DNA of 64,000 bases from Pseudomonadota bacterium (lineage in GTDB: Bacteria; Pseudomonadota; Alphaproteobacteria; Rhodobacterales; Rhodobacteraceae), in assembly GCA_038533575.1 (NCBI GenBank), contig JBCAYL010000001.1:1826226-1890225 (forward strand), given 5' to 3'. Below the pieces are notes generated by a model, which ran no database searches, was not told the origin of the DNA, and saw nothing but the letters and a program-made list of their open reading frames with translations. Below are positions 37,193 through 44,818 of this stretch, piece by piece. The first letter of the stretch is position 1. Each line of letters begins with the position of its first letter. A program made the position numbers and the translations under genes.

Positions 37193-38142
37193 GCGAAACG
37201 AAGCCCGTTCGACGCAACCGCTGGCATGTCTTTCGCGGGCAAGCCGACCAGCTTGCCTTCCACCGCTGCATTTTCGATTGCCTCATCGAGGAGTTCATCA
37301 GCACTGCTGAAAGAAAACAGCCCGCGGCGCACAGGTGCACCGACCCGTAGGCGCGGCGCCACATCTCCAACGGAGCGGTACCAGTCCGCGAGGGTCGAAA
37401 GCGCAGGATCGAGGCGGTCTGCGAGCTCGTCCACACCGGTATAGCGACAGCCACGGGTGAAGACGACGAAGTCACCGTAGCCCGCATGGGCAATGAGCGT
37501 CTGCTCGTTCTTGAAGGTCTCCGCGAGGATCTCCGCCACATCCAGCAGCATATCCGGGTAGGCTTCCGGGCCGCGATTGGCGTGGATGTCCTCGGCATTG
37601 TCGACACGAATACCGATCGCGGACCATGCCATGAGGTGAGCCGCGTTGAGCTTGAGCAGATAGTTCTGCATGGCCAGATACGTGATCGTGCGCGGGGCTT
37701 CCGTGAGCGGGAGTGGCACAGAGATGTCGAAGGCCGCCGGCGCGCCAAACTGGCGCTCAGTGCTTTTCGCGGTGAGTTGATCGACCATCTGCATGCGGCC
37801 GCGCAGTGTGCGGCGATCAATGGGCTTTGTCAGGTAGTCCGTCGCGCCGACGCCGAAGGCACGATCAATGCTGCCCATGTCGGCGCGCACGGTGATCATG
37901 ATGATCGGCGTATGAGCGCTCGCCGGATTTTGGCGAAGCATGTTGCACAGCGCGACGCCGTCCGTCTCCGGCATGTCGATGTCGAGCAGAAAGCAGTCGA
38001 ACGGCGCGTCACCGCCCTGCACAAGCGTCATCGCGTCCGCAGCAGACGAGACCTGCGTCACGTCATTGTAGCCAAGGGCCCCAAGCTCAGCCGCGATCAC
38101 ATCGAGGAAAATCGGGTCATCATCGACGGACAGAATTCTCAT
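37189..38142 (-). CDS. response regulator with degenerate GGDEF-like output domain
   Basis: A 317-residue protein. The receiver (1-120) has VDDDP, phospho-acceptor Asp54 in LLDIDMPETDG and Lys106 in LTKPID. Residues about 150-310 align by eye with a diguanylate cyclase fold: GIRVDNAEDIHANRGPEAYP corresponds to the substrate-side DxDxFKxxND..G segment, and GYGDFVVF (221-228) sits where GGDEF should be. The active site is thus lost, so synthesis of cyclic di-GMP is unlikely; a binding or scaffolding role is possible. ATG 38142 starts the receiver. First gene of the phosphorelay operon. Confidence 0.85.
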   Translation of the reverse strand: MRILSVDDDPIFLDVIAAELGALGYNDVTQVSSAADAMTLVQGGDAPFDCFLLDIDMPETDGVALCNMLRQNPASAHTPIIMITVRADMGSIDRAFGVGATDYLTKPIDRRTLRGRMQMVDQLTAKSTERQFGAPAAFDISVPLPLTEAPRTITYLAMQNYLLKLNAAHLMAWSAIGIRVDNAEDIHANRGPEAYPDMLLDVAEILAETFKNEQTLIAHAGYGDFVVFTRGCRYTGVDELADRLDPALSTLADWYRSVGDVAPRLRVGAPVRRGLFSFSSADELLDEAIENAAVEGKLVGLPAKDMPAVASNGLRFA

Positions 38143-38646
38143 TGTGCTACCCACTCGCTGTCTAGGCGACGCTATTGTTTCTGGTTTGCAGCCAATCAAC
38201 CGCCGGAATGTGGCTTTAATCAGACCGATTTGAGGAAAATCCGATCTTTTAGACCTCTGAAATCACTCATCTTTTACGGGAATGCGGGCACGGCGCGCCT
38301 TATTCCTAGGGGGAAACACCAGCAATCATGGGTTGTGGACAGCTCAGATGATCTCTTCGGAGACGGCGAGGATCGCGGCAACTTTGCGGACACCGGGCCG
38401 CTTACATCCACTGCGGTCTCTTCGTATCTGCGGGCCAAGGGCCATGTCGCGGGCGACGTCTCTGGGGGAAAACTTAGAGCAAGGAAAGCTCGAAAGACCT
38501 TGGGAGCGCAGCGCCGGGTGGTAGTCAACAGGCTCCCGCCTGACACAAGGCAATCACCCGTAAAACAGCTCATTTTTCGGCATGCACGCAAGCCACCGGC
38601 TGTGTAGGGAGCTCGGGTCCTCCCCCGGCATACCCACAGGTTCTCC
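38143..38646. other. 504-base region without a recognised gene
   Basis: It holds the promoter of the minus-strand regulator and the leader of the plus-strand cobalamin-binding gene. Reading frames cross it on both strands, but none has a recognisable protein or good start. Several small hairpins lie in the right half: TCTC-TTCG-GAGA near 38352, GAGC..GCTC near 38480, and CAGGC-TCCC-GCCTG near 38530. A structured RNA is possible, but I could not match it to tmRNA, RNase P RNA, SRP RNA or 6S RNA. Confidence 0.5.
38257..38278 (-). promoter_or_regulatory. shared upstream motif (phosphorelay copy)
   Basis: CTGAAATCACTCAT followed by CTTTTACG lies 115 bases upstream of the response-regulator ATG. 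It matches the element before algD at 27876 in 13 of the first 14 positions and has the same orientation relative to its gene. Confidence 0.4.
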
Positions 38647-39444
38647 ATGCGCACCTATCCTCCGGAACGAATTGTCTGCCTGACCGAAGAAACCGTGGAG
38701 ACGCTGTATCTTCTGGGAGAAGAGGATCGGATCGTCGGGGTCACGGGCTACGCGGTGCGGCCCAAGCGCGTGCGCAAGGAGAAGCCGAGGGTGTCGGCAT
38801 TCACCTCGGCGGACATCCCCAAGATCCTCGCCCTTTCGCCAGATCTCGTCCTCACATTCTCAGATCTGCAAGCGGACATCGCCGCGGAGCTCATCCGATC
38901 CGGCATCTCTGTGATGGCCTTCAATCAGAGAGACATCGCCGGAATTCTCACGATGATCCGGCATCTCGGCGCGACCGTCGGCCAAGAAGAGAGGGCCGAT
39001 GAGCTGGCCCAGAGTTTTGAGGCGCGCCTTGCGCGGGTTGCGGCGCTCTCCGCCGGGAGACCAAGACCGCGCGTCTACTTCGAGGAATGGGATGAGCCCC
39101 TGATCTCGGGCATCCGCTGGGTCAGCGAACTCGTCGCGATAGCGGGCGGTAAAGAGGTCTTTCCTGACGCCGCGCAAAAGCCGGGCGCGCTCGACCGGGT
39201 TGTCACGGATGCAGAAGTCATCGCGGCGGCGCCCGACGTTATTCTTGCATCCTGGTGCGGGAAAAAGGTGAGACCAGAGAAGATAGCGGCGCGTGGAGGG
39301 TGGGACGCGATACCCGCCGTCCGCCATGGACGCATCCACGAGATCAAGTCTCCCCTCATCCTTCAGCCCGGCCCAGCGGCTCTGACGGACGGCCTCGACG
39401 CGATCATCGAGGCGCTGAGCTCTTGGCAATCCGAGCAGGGCTAG
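38647..39444 (+). CDS. cobalamin-binding protein of the BtuF family without signal peptide
   Basis: A 265-residue protein with the fold signature of the class III substrate-binding proteins for B12 and iron chelates (PERIVCLTEETVETLYLLG at the start; LALSPDLVLTFSDLQADIA; later ASWCGKKVRPEKIA). It begins directly with the binding domain and has no signal peptide, so it is predicted to be cytosolic. It stands just upstream of the cobalamin riboswitch and is not controlled by it. A B12 link is inferred from family and place. The Shine-Dalgarno is weak. Confidence 0.82.
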   Translation: MRTYPPERIVCLTEETVETLYLLGEEDRIVGVTGYAVRPKRVRKEKPRVSAFTSADIPKILALSPDLVLTFSDLQADIAAELIRSGISVMAFNQRDIAGILTMIRHLGATVGQEERADELAQSFEARLARVAALSAGRPRPRVYFEEWDEPLISGIRWVSELVAIAGGKEVFPDAAQKPGALDRVVTDAEVIAAAPDVILASWCGKKVRPEKIAARGGWDAIPAVRHGRIHEIKSPLILQPGPAALTDGLDAIIEALSSWQSEQG

Positions 39445-39540
39445 GGCTGGTCCCTCGCCCCGTGCAAGATCGAGAAAGCTTGGTTTCTCCCACGTCGCTC
39501 ATTGACCCAGAAATGAAAGTGCTCTTAGCTCCCGGTCGAT

Positions 39541-39725
39541 GGTTCTCTAGGGCCAAAGGCCCATGAGATGAAAAGGGAACACGGTGAGGCGTAGCCAGTA
39601 GGCACCAAATCCGTGACTGCCCCCGCAACTGTGAGCGGTGAGTGACCTCGACGAGCGCCACTGGAGTGAAATCCGGGAAGGCTCGAGGAAACAAAGACCC
39701 GCAAGTCAGGAGACCTGCCATCACC
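39541..39725 (+). promoter_or_regulatory. cobalamin (B12) riboswitch
   Basis: The conserved blocks occur in order: GATGAAAAGGGAACACGGTG, CCCCCGCAACTGTGAGCGG, GCCACTGG, GGGAAGGC, then GACCCGCAAGTCAGGAGACC just before TGCC, the B12 box. It precedes the DUF1636-btu importer operon by about 135 bases. It should lower expression of the downstream genes when adenosylcobalamin is plentiful. Confidence 0.96.
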
Positions 39726-39789
39726 TGCGCCTTGATGCGCGCGGGCATTTCAACTCGATGCAGGCGGGGCGCCTGACAGGGAGAGAAAG

Positions 39790-39927
39790 ATGGCAAAGCG
39801 GCTTTTTCCGCGACACCACAGTTCTGTTTTGCGCGCCCGCCTCGGTGGCGGAGGGCCAAATGGGACATCGAATTTCAATCTGCACGTCATGCCGACACAA
39901 GGGGACGCCCTGCCGCCCTGGCTTTGA
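39790..39927 (+). CDS. possible leader ORF between the riboswitch and the DUF1636 gene
   Basis: A 45-codon frame starts at ATG 39790 with a strong GGGAG six bases upstream and runs past the start of the next gene in another frame. The predicted basic peptide (MAKRLFPRHHSS at the start) has no known relatives. It may be a regulatory leader that affects initiation of the DUF1636 gene, or simply chance. Confidence 0.3.
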   Translation: MAKRLFPRHHSSVLRARLGGGGPNGTSNFNLHVMPTQGDALPPWL

Positions 39928-40255
39928 GCTGATCACGCGCCTGAAGGCCGCACTCGACGCAGCAGGCGATGCGCTTCCTCACGACTTTGAGGTGTCTGGC
40001 GTGGCCTGCATGGCTGGCTGCGATCGCCCGTGCACGGTGGCCTTTCACGGGACGAAGAAGGCCACCTACCTTTTCGGAGACATCGACCCGGCCACGGATA
40101 TCGAAGATCTCGTCAGCTTTGCCGAGCAATATGCCTATCTCCACGATGGGTGGTGCTCGTCTGTCGACCGTCCGGGAAAGCTCAGGAAGACCACGCTGGC
40201 CCGTGTCCCAGCCGCGATCTGGGCACTCGACGACACGGAAGCGCAGGCGTCGTGA
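39860..40255 (+). CDS. DUF1636 metal-binding protein of the B12 operon
   Basis: A soluble protein of 131 residues with Cys pairs suited to metal or iron-sulphur binding: CTSCRHKGTPC near the N-terminus and CMAGCDRPC near residue 53. It belongs to DUF1636 (COG5469, predicted metal-binding, thioredoxin-ferredoxin-like spacing). ATG 39860 has GGAGGG upstream. It is the first gene after the riboswitch and shares GTGA with the ATPase gene, so a role in cobalamin or cobalt handling is inferred; the activity is unknown. Confidence 0.85.
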   Translation: MGHRISICTSCRHKGTPCRPGFELITRLKAALDAAGDALPHDFEVSGVACMAGCDRPCTVAFHGTKKATYLFGDIDPATDIEDLVSFAEQYAYLHDGWCSSVDRPGKLRKTTLARVPAAIWALDDTEAQAS

Positions 40256-41052
40256 CAGCCGAGGCGCTCTCTGCCCGTGACCTCAGCTGGTCACCTCGGC
40301 GCGGATCCCCGGCGCTTCTTCAGCCCATGAGCTTTGACCTTCCCGCAGGACGCGTTCTTGCGGTTGTGGGGCCTAACGGGGCCGGCAAAACCACCCTTCT
40401 GCGGCTCCTCTATCGCTTTCACCGCCCCACGACCGGACACGTCCTCATCGGGGGCAACGACATCTGGTCGATGTCCGCGAGAATGGCCGCGCAACGGGTG
40501 GCCGCCGTCCTCCAGGAACAGCCGAGCGACTTCGCCCTCACCGTCGGAGAAATCATAGCCTTGGGGCGGACGCCCCATCGCAGGGGGTTTGCCGGCACCA
40601 CGGGCTCGAACGATCTCGAGATCATCGATCGCGTTCTCGAGAGGATGGACCTCCGCGGGTTCGCAGATCGCCACCTGGGAAGCCTTTCCGGCGGCGAGCG
40701 CCAGCGGGTCATGGTGGCCCGGGCACTGGCGCAAGAGCCTCGGCTGCTCATCCTCGATGAGCCCACCAATCATCTCGACATTCGCCACCAGCTCGAGGTC
40801 CTCGAACTGATCAAGGACCTTCCAATCACCATCGTGACGTCGCTGCATGACCTTAACCTCGCAGCTGGCGTCTGCGACGTCGTGCTCTTGCTGCAGTCCG
40901 GAAAGTCCGTCGCCTTTGGTCCGCCCGCCGACGTCCTCACCGAACAGGCCGTCTCCGGCGCATTCAATGTCATCGCCCAGCGCGAACAGCTTTCGCGAAG
41001 CCAGGCGGATCATCTCACTTTTCATCTTCACCAAAAAGGAACGTACCGATGA
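40252..41052 (+). CDS. btuD: B12 ABC transporter ATP-binding protein
   Basis: A class II-type importer ATPase of 266 residues. Walker A is GPNGAGKTT, the Q-loop is in LQEQP, the signature is LSGGERQRV, Walker B is LLILDEPTNHLD, and the switch His is in SLHDL. Start GTG 40252 overlaps the DUF1636 stop (GTGA); the frame is open far upstream but that part lies inside the other gene. It overlaps the next gene by ATGA. The substrate is inferred as cobalamin from the riboswitch; the family also serves iron-siderophores. Confidence 0.92.
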   Translation: MTAEALSARDLSWSPRRGSPALLQPMSFDLPAGRVLAVVGPNGAGKTTLLRLLYRFHRPTTGHVLIGGNDIWSMSARMAAQRVAAVLQEQPSDFALTVGEIIALGRTPHRRGFAGTTGSNDLEIIDRVLERMDLRGFADRHLGSLSGGERQRVMVARALAQEPRLLILDEPTNHLDIRHQLEVLELIKDLPITIVTSLHDLNLAAGVCDVVLLLQSGKSVAFGPPADVLTEQAVSGAFNVIAQREQLSRSQADHLTFHLHQKGTYR

Positions 41053-41984
41053 AGAAGACTATCCTCACCTCCTTTGCCCTCGCGATGGCCGCCAGCGCGG
41101 TCTCTGCGGGCGCAACCGTGCAGAGCTGCAATCGCGCCGTCACATTCGACGCCCCCCCTGAGCGCGCAATCTCCAACGATGTGAACCTCACCGAAATGAT
41201 GCTTGTCCTGGGCCTCGCGGATCGCATGGTCGGCTACACGGGCATCTCTGGCTGGAAGACACTCGACGAAGAAATGCGCGCGGGCGTCGAAGAACTCCCC
41301 GAGCTTTCCGCCAAGTACCCGTCCAAGGAAGTGCTCGTCGGGGCCGACGCGGACTTTTTCTTTGCCGGCTGGAATTATGGAATGAAGGTGGGCGGCGAGG
41401 TCACGCCGGAGACCCTGGCGCCGTTCGGCATCGACGTCTACGAATTGACCGAGTCCTGCACCCATATCATGGAGAAGGACAAGGCCAGCATGGACGACAT
41501 GTATGCCGACCTGATGAACCTCGGCCGCATCTTCGACGTGGAAGGCCGGGCTGAAGATCTCGTCGCGGGCTACAAGGCCGAACTCGCCGCGTTCAAACAA
41601 GGTCTCGAGACCGGTGAACCGCTCCGCGTGTTCGTTTACGACAGCGGGGAGGACACACCCTTCACCGCAGGCCGGTATGCGATGCCGACAGCGCTCATCG
41701 AGGCCGCGGGCGGGGTCAATATCATGGATGACTTCGACAAAAGCTGGGCGACGGTCACGTGGGAGGAAGTCGTTGAGCGCAATCCGGAGGTCGTCATGAT
41801 CGTGAACTACGGCGATGTGACTGCCGCGCAAAAGCGCGAGTTCATGATGTCAAATCCCGCTTTCGCAGAGCTCGACGCGGTGAAGAACGATCGTTTCGTG
41901 ACCCTTGAATACGTGGAAGCCACACCCGGGCCGCGAAACATTCAAGCGATCAAGACGCTCGCGGACGCGTTCTGGTCTGAGTGA
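41049..41984 (+). CDS. btuF: B12 ABC transporter periplasmic binding protein
   Basis: A 311-residue protein with a clear Sec signal peptide (MKKTILTSFALAMAASAVSAG) and the two-lobe class III binding fold (AISNDVNLTEMMLVLGLADRMVGYTG; PEVVMIVNYGDVTAAQK). It delivers the ligand to the permease encoded downstream. The Cys in VQSCNRAV near the N-terminus and in ELTESC may form a disulphide. The operon position under the riboswitch points to cobalamin rather than a siderophore. Confidence 0.9.
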   Translation: MKKTILTSFALAMAASAVSAGATVQSCNRAVTFDAPPERAISNDVNLTEMMLVLGLADRMVGYTGISGWKTLDEEMRAGVEELPELSAKYPSKEVLVGADADFFFAGWNYGMKVGGEVTPETLAPFGIDVYELTESCTHIMEKDKASMDDMYADLMNLGRIFDVEGRAEDLVAGYKAELAAFKQGLETGEPLRVFVYDSGEDTPFTAGRYAMPTALIEAAGGVNIMDDFDKSWATVTWEEVVERNPEVVMIVNYGDVTAAQKREFMMSNPAFAELDAVKNDRFVTLEYVEATPGPRNIQAIKTLADAFWSE

Positions 41985-41988
41985 GACC

Positions 41989-43044
41989 ATGAGCGAGACC
42001 ACGACATCCCCATCGACCGCACGTCGCCTGTCTGGCGTTCATGCCTACACCCTGGGCGGTGTGGCACTGCTCGTGGTCTCGCTCTCCCTTGCCATTTCGG
42101 TCGGGGCTGTTCCGGTTCCTCTCGGGACGGTTTGGGGCGTTTTCCTGAACAAGGTCGCACCCGGCACCATCGAACAAACATGGTCGCAGGGACGCGAAGC
42201 CATTGTTTGGGAGATCAGGTTTCCGCGCGGACTTTTGGCCATGATGGTTGGCGCGGGTCTCGCGATGGTCGGAGCGAGCCTCCAAGCCGTCACGCGCAAC
42301 CCGCTCGCCGATCCTCATCTCCTCGGGATCTCTTCGGGCGGGGCATTCGGCGCGATCCTCGCGCTTCTTCACACCGGTCTTTTCCTTGGACTTCTGACCG
42401 TTCCGCTCCTGGCCTTTGTCGGGGCGCTGGGCGCGACGGCGATTGTCCTGAGCGTTTCAAGATTGGCGGACGCGACGAGCGCGGATCGGCTCGTTCTCGC
42501 GGGTGTCGCGGTATCCTTCATCATCATGGCAGCGGCCAACATTCTGATCTTTCTCGGCGATCCTCGCGCGACCCACGTCGTCGTTTTCTGGATGCTCGGT
42601 GGGCTTGGCCTCGCCCAGTGGAGCCAGCTCATCTACCCGCTGGTCGTCCTTGGCGTCTGCGCCGCCTGGCTCTTGGCCAAGTCGGCAGAACTCAACGCCA
42701 TGACAGTCGGTGACGAGACTGCGTCAACACTTGGGATCCCCGTCGCGCGTTTTCGGCTCTCCGTCTTCGTGGCAGGGGCGCTGATAACAGGCGTCATGGT
42801 CGCGTTCTCCGGCATCATCGGATTTGTGGGGCTCATGGTTCCCCATGTGGCCCGCATGATCGTTGGTGGCGACTACAGACGTGTTTTGCCCGCCTCAGCG
42901 CTGCTGGGCGCCGTTTTCCTTCTTTGGGCAGATATCTGTGCCCGAACGGTCATGGCGCCGGAAGACATGCCCATCGGTATCGTCACAGGTCTTGTGGGCG
43001 GTATTTTCTTCGTCTGGCTGCTGAGCCGGCAGCGCGCGGGCTAG
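41989..43044 (+). CDS. btuC: B12 ABC transporter permease (FecCD/BtuC family)
   Basis: A membrane permease of 351 residues with about ten hydrophobic segments. Family motifs include RFPRGLLAMMVGAGLAMVGA, the NPLADPHLLGISSGGAFGA block and FVGLMVPHVARMIVG, the coupling-loop region. Start ATG 41989 follows the btuF stop by four bases. Last gene of the riboswitch-controlled importer; matB converges on it from the other strand with 110 bases between. Confidence 0.93.
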   Translation: MSETTTSPSTARRLSGVHAYTLGGVALLVVSLSLAISVGAVPVPLGTVWGVFLNKVAPGTIEQTWSQGREAIVWEIRFPRGLLAMMVGAGLAMVGASLQAVTRNPLADPHLLGISSGGAFGAILALLHTGLFLGLLTVPLLAFVGALGATAIVLSVSRLADATSADRLVLAGVAVSFIIMAAANILIFLGDPRATHVVVFWMLGGLGLAQWSQLIYPLVVLGVCAAWLLAKSAELNAMTVGDETASTLGIPVARFRLSVFVAGALITGVMVAFSGIIGFVGLMVPHVARMIVGGDYRRVLPASALLGAVFLLWADICARTVMAPEDMPIGIVTGLVGGIFFVWLLSRQRAG

Positions 43045-43154
43045 CGATGGCCTGTCGACAATTCCACATGCTCGCTCCGAGGGACGGGAACAGCTTCAAC
43101 CAGAAACCAAAGAGCCGTGGCGGTTATTCGCGACCAAGCTCCAGTAAACGGGCG

Positions 43155-44660
43155 TCACTGCAAACCGGGATCCTGATCCCGCAGCAGGTTTTTTTGAACT
43201 TTTCCCATCGCGTTGCGCGGCAATTCAGTCAGCACACGATACGCGCGAGGATGTTTGTACCGGGCCAGCGCTTTTTGCACGGCTGCTTCTATGGCCTCGA
43301 TGTCTGGTACCTTGTCAGCCTCGGGCACCAGCGCTGCGACGACGCTCTCGCCAAAATCGGGATGCGCCACGCCGTAAACCGCGCTTTCCGAAATCCCATC
43401 GATTCCGTTGAGGACATCTTCGACTTCCTTGGGATAGATGTTGAAACCACCGGCGATGATGAGGTCCTTGACGCGGCCGACGATACTGATCCGTCCATCC
43501 GTCTCGGACTTTGCCAGATCACCTGTGATGAAGAACCCGTCCGGTCGCAGCTCTTCCGAGGTCTTTTCCGGCATCTTCCAATAGCCTTGGAACACGTTGT
43601 CTCCGCGGACTTCGATCACGCCGATCTCGCCTGCCGGGACCTCCTTATTCTCTTCCAGATCAGTGATGCGCACCTCAACGTTCGGCAGAGGATACCCCAC
43701 GGTTCCTGCGCGGCGATCGCCATCGTAGGGATTGGAGGTAATCATGTTGGTCTCGGTCATGCCGTAGCGCTCGAGGATGCGGTGACCGGTCCGCGCTTCG
43801 AATTCCGCGTGGGTGTCCGCAAGCAGAGGTGCGGAGCCCGAAATGAACAAGCGCATCGCAGATGTGAGGTCGCGGGTGAAACGCGGGGCCGCGAGAAGGC
43901 GCGTGTAGAAGGTGGGGACGCCCATGAGCAGGGTCCCACCTGGCAGCTCCTCGAGCAAGAGATCCACATCAAACTGCTTCAAGAGGCGGACCTCGGCACC
44001 AGCCAACAGAGCCGTGTTAAGAGCGACGAAAAGGCCGTGCGTGTGAAAGATCGGCAGTGCGTGAAGGAGGCGGTCGGCATTGGTGATGTGCCAGAGCTCG
44101 GTCAACGTCCGCGCATTCGACAGAAGGTTCCGATGGGAGAGCATTGCGCCCTTCGAGCGCCCGGTCGTGCCAGACGTATAGAGCAGGGCCGCGAGATCCG
44201 CGTCCTTCCGCGGGACCGTCGCGAAGCTCCGGGGCATCGCATCGGCCCGGTCGCTCAACGTGCCGCCGGCTGCGGACAGCGTGACTACGCTCGACTGTGT
44301 CCCTCGCGAAAGGCTTTGCCACTCTTTCTCTTGAGCGGCGTCACACACGATGAGCTTTGGCTCGGCATTCTCAACGAAATACGCCAGCTCAGCCTCGGTA
44401 TAGGCCGGGTTCAACGGGAGATAGACAGCGCCGGCCTGAACGGTCCCGGCATAGAGCGCGAGCGTGTCGGCGAGCTTCGGGGCTTGGACCAGAACCCGGT
44501 CACCTGGACCCACGCCGCAGGAGACCAAAACGTGCGCCATCTGAGCTCCGCGAGCGACGAAGTCGCCGTAGGAGATAGAAAGGCCGTCATCGAGCGTGAG
44601 GAACGGACGATCGCTCCCTTCATGAGGGGCGAAAAGCGCGTCGTAGAGGCTGTTGGTCAC
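43155..44660 (-). CDS. matB: malonyl-CoA synthetase
   Basis: An AMP-forming acyl-CoA ligase of 501 residues that makes malonyl-CoA from malonate, ATP and CoA. The match to characterised MatB of Rhodopseudomonas palustris is extensive, including YTSGTTGRSKGAMLSHRNL (AMP-binding), HALPIFHTHGLFVA, LFISGSAPLLADTH, ERYGMTETNM and the C-terminal lysine in PRNAMGKVQKN. The start is taken as GTG 44660 from family length; the longer frame to 44786 runs through the upstream palindrome. No malonyl-CoA decarboxylase lies nearby. Confidence 0.93.
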   Translation of the reverse strand: MTNSLYDALFAPHEGSDRPFLTLDDGLSISYGDFVARGAQMAHVLVSCGVGPGDRVLVQAPKLADTLALYAGTVQAGAVYLPLNPAYTEAELAYFVENAEPKLIVCDAAQEKEWQSLSRGTQSSVVTLSAAGGTLSDRADAMPRSFATVPRKDADLAALLYTSGTTGRSKGAMLSHRNLLSNARTLTELWHITNADRLLHALPIFHTHGLFVALNTALLAGAEVRLLKQFDVDLLLEELPGGTLLMGVPTFYTRLLAAPRFTRDLTSAMRLFISGSAPLLADTHAEFEARTGHRILERYGMTETNMITSNPYDGDRRAGTVGYPLPNVEVRITDLEENKEVPAGEIGVIEVRGDNVFQGYWKMPEKTSEELRPDGFFITGDLAKSETDGRISIVGRVKDLIIAGGFNIYPKEVEDVLNGIDGISESAVYGVAHPDFGESVVAALVPEADKVPDIEAIEAAVQKALARYKHPRAYRVLTELPRNAMGKVQKNLLRDQDPGLQ

Positions 44661-44722
44661 GTGAAGCCATCCGGAAAAACTGGTCTTGATGAGAGTTAAC
44701 GCATCAAGGGCAGTCTCGGAAT

Positions 44723-44750
44723 GCCATGGCACGCTCGGGGGTGCCATGGC
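44723..44750. promoter_or_regulatory. perfect 10-bp inverted repeat upstream of matB
   Basis: GCCATGGCAC (44723-44732) and GTGCCATGGC (44741-44750) with an 8-base spacer lie 63 bases before the matB start and 69 bases after the znuA stop. It may be an operator for matB or a stem ending the zinc operon; no U-tract follows on the minus strand. Confidence 0.45.
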
Positions 44751-44818
44751 TAAGCTGGGTATCGGCAGTGCCCCCCCGCCTGCCAAGGGCTGGCAAGGGA
44801 GGCCAGTCTTCTATGGAA

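Noticed and set aside
37486-38607. 373-codon plus-strand frame running out of the response-regulator gene into the intergenic region
   Set aside because: The first half is antisense to a clear receiver gene and the second half has no domain, good start or codon pattern of its own.
38330-38640. DnaA-box-like nonamers suggesting a replication origin
   Set aside because: Only two loose 7-of-9 matches (around TGTGGACAG and ATACCCACA), no AT-rich unwinding region and no replication genes nearby.
38143-38646. tmRNA, RNase P RNA, 6S or SRP RNA
   Set aside because: None of the conserved blocks I know for these RNAs could be found on either strand; only short hairpins are seen.
42924-44699. 591-codon open frame on the plus strand
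   Set aside because: Antisense to matB, which matches a characterised enzyme along its whole length. No start signal or domain on the plus strand.
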